A stretch of 36,910 nucleotides of DNA from Planctomycetota bacterium (GTDB lineage Bacteria > Planctomycetota > PLA2), in NCBI GenBank assembly GCA_027297745.1, contig JAPUHK010000076.1, forward strand, positions 1-36,910, in the 5' to 3' direction. The translations under genes and the position numbers were made by a program. This document shows, in pieces, positions 1 through 6,812 of this stretch. The notes under the pieces were generated by a model. It was not told the DNA's origin. It did not search any database and worked only from the letters and a program-made list of their open reading frames with translations. Within the stretch, counting starts at the first letter, position 1. Each line of letters begins with the position of its first letter.

Positions 1-1
1 C

Positions 2-343
2 GTGATCATCGGGCTTTTGGCCGCGCTGGTCGGTCCCGAGGTCTGGGCGCTGCTGGCGGCGGGCCAGGAGGACATCGCGGCGGCGCAGTGCCAGCGCTAC
101 TACGACCTGGTCATAACGTGGAAGCTGTTCACCAAGAACAAGCAGATCCCAGCCGACCTGTTCGAGCTGGAAGCCCCGCTGAAGGACGGCGCCGACCCCT
201 TCACCAAGATCGAACAGGATCCCTGGGGCGGCCAGTACTACATCGAGCCCGAAGGGCGCCGCTTCCGGATCGTGTCGCCGGGGCCGGACGGCATCGACGG
301 CAACGACGACGACATCGTCTATCCGAAGCGCGAAGAGGAGTAG
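2..343 (+). CDS. gspG: Type II secretion major pseudopilin GspG, 5'-truncated by the window edge
   Basis: This is the C-terminal 113 residues of a GspG-type major pseudopilin, which polymerises into the periplasmic pseudopilus of a type II secretion system. The visible start reads VIIGLLAALVGPEV, the second half of the N-terminal hydrophobic helix. The prepilin peptidase site and the helix start therefore lie before base 1, and the GTG at base 2 is not a real start. The C-terminal part has the GspG pattern DPWGGQYYIEP followed by PGPDGIDGNDDDI, the acidic calcium-binding loop typical of the family. The stop is at 341-343 and gspH follows after 10 bases, with gspI and gspJ in the usual order. 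The family and its operon order are known; the secreted substrates cannot be told from here. Confidence 0.9.
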   Translation: MIIGLLAALVGPEVWALLAAGQEDIAAAQCQRYYDLVITWKLFTKNKQIPADLFELEAPLKDGADPFTKIEQDPWGGQYYIEPEGRRFRIVSPGPDGIDGNDDDIVYPKREEE

Positions 344-353
344 GAGGCGCGTG

Positions 354-944
354 ATGCGATACGGGTCCGGCGCGGACGGCTTCACGCTGCTCGAGTTGAT
401 CGCCGTGATCATCATCGTCGGCCTCCTGGCCGCGTTCGCGCCCCTGATCCTGGACTCCGTGATCGTCGAGCGCCAGCTCGAGGCGGAGGTCGCGCGGCTC
501 GGGGACACGATCGAGATCCTGTTGCGCCAGGCCGTCCTCGACGGCGTTCCCTACGCCATCCACTACGACACCCAGGGCGACCGCTACGCGATGCAGCTCC
601 CGATCGAAGTCGTCTACGAGGACCCCACGGGCAACACCGACTCGGCCACGACGCTGGTGCTGGAGGAGGACCCGGACCTCGAGTGGCGGGCGCTTCCGGA
701 CGGGATCGACCTGCAACTCTACGAGGGCACGAAGAAGATCGACGACGGGCGCTTCCGGGTCGAGCTGAGCCCGCGCGGAACGGTCGACCCCCACGCCCTC
801 GTGCTGATCCACAACGACATCAAGGCGTTGCACGACGAGGATCGCGCACGCACGCTGAAGGTCAATTTCACGGGCATCATCTCCTACCTGCCCGGCATCC
901 GAACGGAGGATTTCAAGAAGTCCGAGGCGGAGATGGGGAACTAG
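354..944 (+). CDS. gspH: Type II secretion minor pseudopilin, GspH type
   Basis: The product is a pseudopilin of 196 residues with an N-terminal prepilin peptidase site G9|F10 followed by TLLE, with the conserved Glu at position +5 (E14), and a hydrophobic helix LIAVIIIVGLLAAFAPLIL. I prefer ATG 354 to the GTG at 351: an AGGAGG ribosome-binding site at 342-347 lies 6 bases before the ATG but only 3 before the GTG. Position between gspG and gspI identifies it as the GspH (XcpU) member, which sits near the pseudopilus tip. The C-terminal domain is mostly strand-like and acidic, and I cannot match it in detail. It ends 1 base before the ATG of gspI, so the genes are probably translated together. 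Confidence 0.85.
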   Translation: MRYGSGADGFTLLELIAVIIIVGLLAAFAPLILDSVIVERQLEAEVARLGDTIEILLRQAVLDGVPYAIHYDTQGDRYAMQLPIEVVYEDPTGNTDSATTLVLEEDPDLEWRALPDGIDLQLYEGTKKIDDGRFRVELSPRGTVDPHALVLIHNDIKALHDEDRARTLKVNFTGIISYLPGIRTEDFKKSEAEMGN

Positions 945-945
945 C

Positions 946-1644
946 ATGCGCCCTGCGCTCTCCGCGATCCGCTCTCCGCGCCCTCACGGGCCCGGCCCGA
1001 CACCGCCGACAGGGGCGGACGGCACAAGGCGCAAGGCGCAGGACGAACGCGGCCTCACGCTGCTCGAGGTAATCGTCTCCTTGATGTTGTTCTCGCTCAT
1101 GAGCACGCTGCTGCTCGGCAGCCAGGGTGCGGCGGCGGAGGCGGCGCTCGACGCACAGATCGAGCGCGACATCGCCTTCCTGCTCCCCTTCCGCCTCAAT
1201 GCCGTCGCGCTGGACCCGGACGAGTACGACCAGGACGAGATGGTCGGGGAGTTTCCCGCCACCGGCGTCTCCTCCCGCCTGGTGGACGAGGAGGAACTGT
1301 TCGGCACGAGCTACCGGGGCTACACCTGGAAGGTCGAGCGCAAGGAGGTCATCGGCGCCGGCTCAGCCAGCACCGTCCGGGTCGCAGGCAACGTCGCGGA
1401 GATGCTCTTCCCCGAGGAGTCCAACTTGGGCCTGCCCCAGGACGAGGAGGGGCAGCCGACCTCAAGCGGGGACGAGGACTACGACGAAGTCGACACCGAC
1501 GCCGTCGACATGATGCTGTTCATCAGGGTCACGGTCTATCCGCCTGGCTACGATCCCAACGAAGTCCCCACACAGGGGCGTCCCGGCGGCCCCCGCAGCG
1601 CCTGGACGGCGATCATCCTGCCCAAGGAGGAGGAAGAGGAGTGA
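946..1644 (+). CDS. gspI: Type II secretion minor pseudopilin, GspI type, with a very long leader
   Basis: The prepilin site is G36|L37 followed by TLLE, with Glu41 at +5 and a hydrophobic helix up to about residue 60, as in GspI (XcpV), which nucleates the pseudopilus tip with GspJ. The leader before the cleavage site is 36 residues, against the usual 6 to 10. It is rich in Pro, Arg and Gly, and no other ATG, GTG or TTG is in frame between 946 and the site, so the long leader seems unavoidable unless a rarer start codon is used. The C-terminus has a strongly acidic stretch around residues 165-190 and ends in a run of Glu. The gene overlaps gspJ by 4 bases (GTGA). Confidence 0.82.
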   Translation: MRPALSAIRSPRPHGPGPTPPTGADGTRRKAQDERGLTLLEVIVSLMLFSLMSTLLLGSQGAAAEAALDAQIERDIAFLLPFRLNAVALDPDEYDQDEMVGEFPATGVSSRLVDEEELFGTSYRGYTWKVERKEVIGAGSASTVRVAGNVAEMLFPEESNLGLPQDEEGQPTSSGDEDYDEVDTDAVDMMLFIRVTVYPPGYDPNEVPTQGRPGGPRSAWTAIILPKEEEEE

Positions 1645-2444
1645 GGCGCCCGCAGGCGGGCTTCACGATGATCGAGGTGCTGATCGCGACCGCACTGTTC
1701 GCGGCTGTGATGGGCATGTACTCGGTCGTGCTCAACAACGTGATCACGCTCGAGGAGGAGGTGCGCGCGCAGCGCTCCTTCAGCAGCATCGGTCCCGCGA
1801 TCCTGGACCTGATCGAGGACGATCTGCAGTCCCTGTACACGAGCCCGCGCCAGCCGGACGCCTTCCCCTTCCGGGGCGACGAGCACACGCTGTCGAGCAA
1901 GGCCGCCGACCGCATGTCGTTCGTCGCGCGCCGCGCCTCGATCCACCAGGAGAACATCGGCGGCATCGGCGAGTACGTGCGCAGCCCGATCAACGAGGTC
2001 GGCTACCGCCTGCACCGCGGCGACAGCGATCTCGGCGACGTGCGCCGCATCTACCGGCGCGAGGCCTACTACGTGGACGGCTCGCCGCTCGACGGCGGGG
2101 ACTACTTCGAGATCTACGACCGCGTGGTCTCGTTCAACGTGACCTATGCCGGCTACCCCGTGGAGGAAAGCGAGCGCTCTTCGCAGGATACGCTCGGCCG
2201 GCACCGCCTGGAGAAGTTCGAGAGCTGGGACTCGGAAGAGCGCCGGGGCTTCCCGGCGGCTGTGATCATCACGATCGAGGTCGAGGCGCCGAACCTCGGC
2301 GGCACGCTCCCGGACCGCGACGCGGAGCGGCCCGTCGCGCGCTTCACGCGTATCATCCCCATCCTTCAGGCGGGGGACATACCCGCCCCCACCGTCAACC
2401 CGAGCAACACCGGGAGCCCGGGCACAGGCAACACCGGCCGCTGA
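1641..2444 (+). CDS. gspJ: Type II secretion minor pseudopilin, GspJ type
   Basis: A 267-residue pseudopilin with leader MRRPQAG, cleavage G7|F8, conserved Glu12 and hydrophobic helix VLIATALFAAVMGMYSVVL. The start is a GTG overlapping the gspI stop by 4 bases. Its size and its place after gspI fit GspJ (XcpW), a pseudopilus tip subunit. The central part (VRRIYRREAYYVDG and DRVVSFNVTYAGY) resembles the beta-rich GspJ domain. The final 25 or so residues are a Pro/Asn/Gly/Thr tail likely to be disordered. No gspK follows: the next gene is a phosphodiesterase with its own promoter-like sequence, so the pseudopilin operon probably ends here. Confidence 0.83.
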   Translation: MRRPQAGFTMIEVLIATALFAAVMGMYSVVLNNVITLEEEVRAQRSFSSIGPAILDLIEDDLQSLYTSPRQPDAFPFRGDEHTLSSKAADRMSFVARRASIHQENIGGIGEYVRSPINEVGYRLHRGDSDLGDVRRIYRREAYYVDGSPLDGGDYFEIYDRVVSFNVTYAGYPVEESERSSQDTLGRHRLEKFESWDSEERRGFPAAVIITIEVEAPNLGGTLPDRDAERPVARFTRIIPILQAGDIPAPTVNPSNTGSPGTGNTGR

Positions 2445-2474
2445 TCGCAAGGCCGACAGGAGTCCGCGCGAAAG

Positions 2475-2499
2475 AGCGCACACACAGGTGCGCCCCCAC
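2475..2499 (-). repeat. Single REP-like hairpin related to the 8.1-8.2 kb element
   Basis: Read on the minus strand, these 25 bases match 19 of 25 positions of the right half of the REPIN-like element (8196-8220 on the minus strand). Both have a G-rich start, a central TGTGTG and a short stem. Here the stem is GCGCAC (2476-2481) with GTGCGC (2488-2493) and a 6-base loop, the same loop length as both hairpins in the larger element. It lies in the 81-bp gap between gspJ and the phosphodiesterase gene. No T-run follows, so it does not look like a simple terminator. Confidence 0.45.
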
Positions 2500-2513
2500 G
2501 GGGAGTCGATCGG

Positions 2514-2519
2514 TAACCT
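2514..2519 (+). promoter_or_regulatory. -10 hexamer TAACCT for a predicted leaderless mRNA (phosphodiesterase gene)
   Basis: TAACCT is followed by 6 bases (GTAGCC) and then the GTG start at 2526. That spacing places the expected transcription start on the start codon. No Shine-Dalgarno sequence is present. Confidence 0.55.
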
Positions 2520-2525
2520 GTAGCC

Positions 2526-3281
2526 GTGCGCACCGTGGCCGAGCTCGTCCGCGTGTCCCGCCCATGGGTCGTGGCGCACCGGGGCTACAGCGCTCGCTGT
2601 CCCGAGAACACCCTGTGCGCCTTCGAGGCCGCGATCGACGCGGGCGCGGACGTGGTCGAGCTGGACGTGGGCCTGAGCGCGGACCGCGTGCCGTTCGTGC
2701 TCCACGACGCCACGCTCGAGCGCACCACGAACGGGCGCGGGCCCCTCCATGCGCATACGGCCACGGAGCTTGAAGCGCTCGACGCCGGCAGCTGGTTCGC
2801 CCCCGAGTTCGCAGGGGAGCGCCTCCCCACGCTGCAGGCCGTTCTGGAGCGGATCGGGGCGCAGGTCGTGCTCGATATCGAGCTCAGGCCCTTCGCGTTC
2901 GAGTCGCGCGCGCCCGATGACGCGCTCGAGCGCCAGGTGCACGCGCTCGCCGAGCGGCTCGGCCTGCTCGGCTCGGTCATGGTCTCGAGCTTCGAGCACG
3001 GCTTTCTGACGCGCACCGGAGACCTCCCGGTGGGGCTTGTGTACGCCGCGCCGCCTGAGGACGCCGCGGCCCGTTGCCGCGCACACTCCGCGCTGTTCTG
3101 CGCGCTGAATGCGGCGCGAGCGACGCACACGGACATCCGGCGCCTCACCCACGGGGGCACCCGCGCCGTCCCCTACACGGTGAACGACGAATCCGAGCAG
3201 CGCCGGCTGTTGGACTGGGGCGCCGGCGGCATCATCACCGACGACCCCGCGCGGCTAAGGGACCTACTGGCGCAGCGCTGA
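2526..3281 (+). CDS. Glycerophosphodiester phosphodiesterase family protein
   Basis: A 251-residue GDPD-family TIM-barrel enzyme, predicted to cleave glycerophosphodiesters to sn-glycerol 3-phosphate and an alcohol. The family signature is complete: H18-R19-G, PENT around residue 27, E45-x-D47 for metal binding, H60-D61 as the second histidine, and E119 in LDIE. No signal peptide is visible, so it is probably cytoplasmic and acts on lipid-derived or imported substrates. The start is GTG 2526, supported by a -10-like TAACCT exactly 6 bases upstream. The glycerol kinase gene begins 28 bases after its stop, so both products would feed the glycerol 3-phosphate pool. UgpQ is the nearest well-known relative, but I do not assign the symbol. 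Confidence 0.9.
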   Translation: MRTVAELVRVSRPWVVAHRGYSARCPENTLCAFEAAIDAGADVVELDVGLSADRVPFVLHDATLERTTNGRGPLHAHTATELEALDAGSWFAPEFAGERLPTLQAVLERIGAQVVLDIELRPFAFESRAPDDALERQVHALAERLGLLGSVMVSSFEHGFLTRTGDLPVGLVYAAPPEDAAARCRAHSALFCALNAARATHTDIRRLTHGGTRAVPYTVNDESEQRRLLDWGAGGIITDDPARLRDLLAQR

Positions 3282-3290
3282 AGCGCGACG

Positions 3291-3296
3291 TACTCT
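3291..3296 (+). promoter_or_regulatory. Possible -10 hexamer TACTCT before glpK
   Basis: TACTCT lies 13 bases before the glpK ATG at 3310, giving a leader of about 6 or 7 bases if used. A GAGG at 3304-3307 is only 2 bases from the ATG, too close to work as a normal ribosome-binding site. Read-through from the phosphodiesterase gene is equally possible. Confidence 0.3.
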
Positions 3297-3309
3297 TGCC
3301 CCTCGAGGC

Positions 3310-4806
3310 ATGCCGTACGTCGTTGCGCTCGACCAGGGTACGACCAGCTCGCGCGCGATCCTCTTCGATCGCGACGGGCGCGTGCGGGCCTCCGCGCAGC
3401 GGGAGTTCGAGCAGATCTTCCCGCAACCGGGTTGGGTCGAGCACGATGCCCGCAGCATCTGGACCACGCAGGAGGCCGTGCTCACCGAGGCGCTGCACGC
3501 GGCGGGGGCGACCGCCACGGACGTGGCGGCGCTGGGCATCGCGAATCAACGCGAGACGACCGTAGTCTGGGACCGCAAGAGCGGCGAGCCGATCTACAAC
3601 GCGATCGTCTGGCAGGACCGGCGCACGGCGGACGTGTGCGCGCAACTCGAGCGGGACGGCCACGGGGAAAGCGTGCAGCGCAAGACCGGCCTCCTGCTGG
3701 ACCCCTACTTCTCGGCCACGAAGGCGGCCTGGATCCTGGACCACGTGGACGGGGCGCGCGCGCGCGCGGAGGCCGGCGAGCTGGCCTTCGGCACGATCGA
3801 CTCCTGGCTGGTCTGGAAGCTGACCGGCGGCGAGCGCCACGTGACCGACGCCAGCAACGCGTCGCGCACGCTCCTGTGCGACATCCACAGCGGCACGTGG
3901 GACGACGAGCTACTGGAGTTGTTCCGCATCCCGCGCGCCGTGCTGCCCGAAATCCGCTCCTCGAGCGAGATCTACGGAGCGGTGAGCGCCACGCCCGCCG
4001 CGCGCGACGTGCCGCTCGCAGGCATCGCCGGCGACCAGCAGGCGGCCCTGTTCGGCCAGACCTGTTTCCGGGCGGGCGAAGCCAAGAACACCTACGGCAC
4101 GGGCTGCTTCCTCCTGCTCAACACAGGTACGCAGGCGGTCACATCACGGAACCGGCTGATCACGACCGTCGCCTGGCGGCTCGGAGACACGCTGACTTAC
4201 GCGCTCGAGGGCAGCGTCTTCGTCGGCGGCGCGGTCGTGCAGTGGCTCCGGGACGGTCTCGGCCTGGTCAAGCACGCTGCGGAGATCGAGGCGCTGGCGC
4301 GAAGCGTGGAGGACAACGGCGGGGTCTACTTCGTACCCGCCTTCGCCGGGCTGGGAGCCCCGCACTGGGATCCGCACGCGCGCGGCACGCTGATCGGCCT
4401 GACGCGCGGCACGACGGCGGGCCACGTGGCGCGCGCGGCGCTCGAGGCCGTCGCCTACCAGGTGGCGGACGTGCTGGACGCGATGCGCGAGGACTCCGGG
4501 ATCCGGCTGAAAGAACTGCACGTCGACGGCGGCGCGGCCGCGAACAACCTCTTGCTTCAGTTCCAGGCGGACTTGCAGCGGCTACCCGTCGTACGCCCGT
4601 CCGTGACCGAGACGACCGCGCTCGGGGCGGCCTACCTGGCGGGTCTGGCAACCGGCTACTGGAGCGGCCTGGACGAGATCTCCGCAAACGGCGGCGTCGA
4701 CCGCCGCTTCGATCCGCAGCTGGGTGCCGAACAGGCTGCGGCCCTGCGCAGGCGTTGGTCCGAGGCCGTATCGCGTTCGCGCGGCTGGGCGCAAGCGGAA
4801 TCCTAG
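3310..4806 (+). CDS. glpK: Glycerol kinase
   Basis: Full-length FGGY-family glycerol kinase (498 residues; the E. coli enzyme is about 500). It phosphorylates glycerol to sn-glycerol 3-phosphate with ATP in the cytoplasm. Diagnostic features are the N-terminal ATP-binding turn LDQGTTSSR (residues 7-15), the glycerol-contacting R81-E82, W101-x-D103 and Y133, and the catalytic Asp242 in [13 protein letters not shown]. The ADP-binding [12 protein letters not shown] follows, and the C-terminal [15 protein letters not shown] region carries the FGGY-type signature. The ATG 3310 start gives the expected N-terminus [15 protein letters not shown]. It follows the glycerophosphodiesterase gene at 28 bases. 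No glycerol facilitator or glpD is in the window, so the rest of the pathway must be elsewhere. Confidence 0.97.
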   Translation: MPYVVALDQGTTSSRAILFDRDGRVRASAQREFEQIFPQPGWVEHDARSIWTTQEAVLTEALHAAGATATDVAALGIANQRETTVVWDRKSGEPIYNAIVWQDRRTADVCAQLERDGHGESVQRKTGLLLDPYFSATKAAWILDHVDGARARAEAGELAFGTIDSWLVWKLTGGERHVTDASNASRTLLCDIHSGTWDDELLELFRIPRAVLPEIRSSSEIYGAVSATPAARDVPLAGIAGDQQAALFGQTCFRAGEAKNTYGTGCFLLLNTGTQAVTSRNRLITTVAWRLGDTLTYALEGSVFVGGAVVQWLRDGLGLVKHAAEIEALARSVEDNGGVYFVPAFAGLGAPHWDPHARGTLIGLTRGTTAGHVARAALEAVAYQVADVLDAMREDSGIRLKELHVDGGAAANNLLLQFQADLQRLPVVRPSVTETTALGAAYLAGLATGYWSGLDEISANGGVDRRFDPQLGAEQAAALRRRWSEAVSRSRGWAQAES

Positions 4807-5040
4807 CGGCGCCCGAATCCGCAGCCGACCGAATCCAGATGGGTTTTCAGACAGACCCTTGGTGCGCGGCGGCAACCGACGGCGAGACGAAGGCATGGCC
4901 CTCGATGCACGGCGAGCATCAGCGGGCCGGGCCCCCAAAAAGACATCCCCCAGGAGCCTGTTGGCGCGTCGGGAGGCGGTTCAGACCCCTGGAGGACAAT
5001 CAGACAACTGCATCCTAGATAGACGAGGCGGCGCCCGGAA

Positions 5041-5056
5041 CTGTCAGAACTGACAG
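5041..5056. promoter_or_regulatory. Operator-like palindrome CTGTCA-GAAC-TGACAG, copy 1
   Basis: Perfect 6-bp arms with a 4-base centre; one further matching pair (A at 5040, T at 5057) extends the dyad. It lies 60 bases beyond the stop of the response regulator gene. The same arms recur at 5082-5097 and 5804-5819, and I noticed no further copies elsewhere in the window. Confidence 0.6.
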
Positions 5057-5081
5057 TCTTTCGAAAAAAGTTGCGACCCCC

Positions 5082-5097
5082 CTGTCAAAACTGACAG
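5082..5097. promoter_or_regulatory. Operator-like palindrome CTGTCA-AAAC-TGACAG, copy 2
   Basis: Perfect 6-bp arms, extended by C at 5081 and G at 5098. It is the exact reverse complement of copy 3 at 5804-5819. It lies 18 bases after the response regulator stop codon (minus strand), so it could also form an RNA hairpin. No T-run follows directly; a T6 comes only after about 11 further bases on the minus strand. Confidence 0.6.
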
Positions 5098-5115
5098 GTG
5101 CAGCGGTGGGGAAAC

Positions 5116-5727
5116 CTAGACGGACACGATCTTGTGGCGCACCGCGTATTGCACCAGATCGGCGTTCGTCTTGAGCCCCAGCTCTTCCATCAAGCGGTAC
5201 TTGTGGAAGGCGACCGTGCGCGGGGTCACGTTCAGGATGCCTGCCGCTTCCTTCATCGAGTGCCCCTCGGCAAGGAGTTGCAGCACCTCGCGCTGGCGCG
5301 GGGTGAGGCCGTCCCCGAGACGCGCGTGGCCCATGCGCTCGGCGGCCCGCGGCGTCACGTAGGTCTTCCCGTCCATCGCCTCGCGGATGGCCAGTACGAG
5401 CTCCGAGGCGGCGGAGTTCTTCAACAGGTAACCCGACGCGCCTATCCGCAGGGCCTCCGCCACGAGGTCCGGGTCCTCGTCCATCGTCAGGAAGATCAGC
5501 CGCGCGCCCGGCAACATCTGCTTGAGCTGGCGGCCCGCGTCAAGGCCGTTGAGCAGCGGCATGCTGATGTCCACGACGACCACATCCGGCCGGAGCTCGC
5601 GGGCCGAGTCCAGCAGCGCCCGCCCGTTCTCCACGGCGCCCACGACCTCACACTCGGGCTCGAGCAACTTCCGGAAAGCTCCCAGCAGCAGCGTATGGTC
5701 GTCCGCCAGCAACACGCGCGGGCGCAT
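5116..5727 (-). CDS. NarL/FixJ-type response regulator, orphan
   Basis: A 203-residue two-domain regulator. The N-terminal receiver has the acidic pair D9-D10, phospho-acceptor D53 (VVVVDISMP), a T/S position in FLTMDED, and the conserved Lys in GYLLKN. The C-terminal LuxR-type helix-turn-helix spans about residues 138-203 (LTPRQREVLQLLAEGHSMKEAA, then TPRTVAFHKYRLM). ATG 5727 is supported by an AGGAGG about 7 bases upstream on the minus strand. No histidine kinase gene is adjacent, so it is an orphan in this window. Three identical-arm palindromes flank it, one about 64 bases upstream of the inferred transcription start, the kind of position used by activators. Autoregulation is the simplest reading, but the bound protein is unknown. 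Confidence 0.92.
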   Translation of the reverse strand: MRPRVLLADDHTLLLGAFRKLLEPECEVVGAVENGRALLDSARELRPDVVVVDISMPLLNGLDAGRQLKQMLPGARLIFLTMDEDPDLVAEALRIGASGYLLKNSAASELVLAIREAMDGKTYVTPRAAERMGHARLGDGLTPRQREVLQLLAEGHSMKEAAGILNVTPRTVAFHKYRLMEELGLKTNADLVQYAVRHKIVSV

Positions 5728-5753
5728 CGATGGTCCTCCTTCTCCAGACGGCC

Positions 5754-5759
5754 ATCATA
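5754..5759 (-). promoter_or_regulatory. -10 hexamer TATGAT for the response regulator gene
   Basis: TATGAT on the minus strand, 26 bases before ATG 5727, with the AGGAGG site between. This predicts a normal short leader, unlike the leaderless genes elsewhere. No convincing -35 is visible at 17 bases, which fits an activator-dependent promoter. Confidence 0.5.
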
Positions 5760-5803
5760 CGCACCTTCCCGCCAAACGGCGTGCCTGCGGGCTTTTGGGG
5801 GAC

Positions 5804-5819
5804 CTGTCAGTTTTGACAG
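5804..5819. promoter_or_regulatory. Operator-like palindrome CTGTCA-GTTT-TGACAG, copy 3
   Basis: Perfect 6-bp arms, reverse complement of copy 2. Its centre lies about 64 bases upstream of the start predicted from TATGAT at 5754-5759, a typical activator site distance. Confidence 0.6.
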
Positions 5820-6051
5820 CTAGCCGGGTCCTGCGGAATGGGGTAGACCACAAGACGGAAGCGGGATCCGGGTACTCAAGCCAAACCGACCGCGCGGTGC
5901 CGGGCTTTGCTTGGTATCGCACCCACCTAGCCGCTGCTTTCGCCGCCAGGCGAGGGCAGCGGCACTTTCGCTTCGACGCGGGTCCCGTGTCGCTGACACA
6001 CGGCCGGACGCCGGGCCGGACCGAGCCCCGTCCGCGGCGGTTTCCTCCGCG

Positions 6052-6762
6052 TCACGCGCGAGCGCGTTTGTGCAGCTTGAGGTTCAACATCTCCACGAAG
6101 ACCGAGAAGCCCATCGCGAAGTAGATGTAGCCCTTTGGAATGTAGAGGCCCAGCCCGTCGGCCACGAGCGCCATCCCGATCATCAGCAGGAAGCTCAGCG
6201 CGAGCATCTTCATCGTCGGGTGCCGCTCGACGAACTCACCGACCGACTTTGCGAACACCATCATGAAGCCCACCGCCAACACGACGGCCGTGACCATCAC
6301 GCCGATGTGGTTGGCCATGCCGACGGCGGTGATCACCGAGTCCAGGCTGAAGACCAGGTCCAGGATCAGGATCTGCACGATTACGCCTCCGAAGGACGCC
6401 CGGACCGCAGCCGCGGTCCCCTTCTCCGGCCCTTCGAGCTTGTCGTGGATCTCGCGCGTGCTCTTGGCGATCAGGAACGCGCCGCCCGCGATCAGGATCA
6501 GCGAGCGCCCCGAGATGTCCGTACCGAAAGCGCTGAACAGCGGCCTGGTCAGGCGCGTGATCCCGTTGATGGCGAACAGCAGGGCGACGCGCATCAGCAT
6601 AGCCAGCCCGAGACCGAGACGACGGGCGCGGGGGCGCTGCGCTGCGGGCAGCTTGCCCGCCAGGATAGAGATGAACACCACGTTGTCGATGCCCAACACG
6701 ATCTCCAGCGCCGTGAGGGTGGCCAGCGCGACCCATGCTTCGGGGCTCGTGATCCAATCCAT
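6052..6762 (-). CDS. TerC/YgdQ-family integral membrane protein, likely metal ion exporter
   Basis: A 236-residue polytopic inner-membrane protein of the TerC superfamily. The family core is seen as LEIVLGIDNVVFI (Asp26 in the first helix) and LDLVFSLDSVITAVGMA in a mid-protein helix; these paired acidic residues are the conserved metal-binding positions. About seven hydrophobic segments are visible. Several TerC-family members (Alx, MeeF/MeeY) export manganese; others are tied to tellurite resistance, so the substrate here is inferred only. ATG 6762 is chosen because a GGAGA lies about 6 bases upstream and the N-terminus MDWITSPEAWVALATL is typical. It starts 50 bases after the serS stop on the same strand and may be co-transcribed with it. 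Confidence 0.88.
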   Translation of the reverse strand: MDWITSPEAWVALATLTALEIVLGIDNVVFISILAGKLPAAQRPRARRLGLGLAMLMRVALLFAINGITRLTRPLFSAFGTDISGRSLILIAGGAFLIAKSTREIHDKLEGPEKGTAAAVRASFGGVIVQILILDLVFSLDSVITAVGMANHIGVMVTAVVLAVGFMMVFAKSVGEFVERHPTMKMLALSFLLMIGMALVADGLGLYIPKGYIYFAMGFSVFVEMLNLKLHKRARA

Positions 6763-6812
6763 CGCTTCTCCGTGTTCTTCAGGCCCGGATCCAGCCGCGG
6801 AGGCGCGGCAGG

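Larger units (their letters stand above)
4807..5115. other. 309-bp convergent intergenic region with two operator-like palindromes
   Basis: Between the glpK stop and the convergent stop of the response regulator. No ORF of coding character and no tRNA-like sequence was seen. The final 75 bases hold two CTGTCA-N4-TGACAG palindromes (listed separately) with an A6 run between them. The first 230 bases show nothing I can identify. Confidence 0.6.
5728..6051. other. 324-bp upstream region of the response regulator
   Basis: Between the start of the response regulator and the stop of terC (both minus strand). The first 92 bases hold the ribosome-binding site, a -10-like TATGAT and the third operator-like palindrome. 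I see nothing recognisable in 5821-6051; there is no good ORF, tRNA or clear terminator. Confidence 0.5.

Noticed and set aside
201-947. Long minus-strand ORF opposite gspG and gspH
   Set aside because: It is antisense to convincing pseudopilin genes, and its protein is low-complexity His/Arg/Val-rich as expected from a shadow of GC-rich coding sequence.
1548-3152. 534-codon minus-strand ORF across gspJ and the phosphodiesterase gene
   Set aside because: It crosses two real plus-strand genes and an intergenic region; no recognisable domain and composition typical of an antisense shadow.
5081-5098. Palindrome as an intrinsic terminator of the response regulator gene
   Set aside because: The stem is short and AT-containing and no T-run follows directly; the identical copy upstream of the gene favours a protein-binding site.
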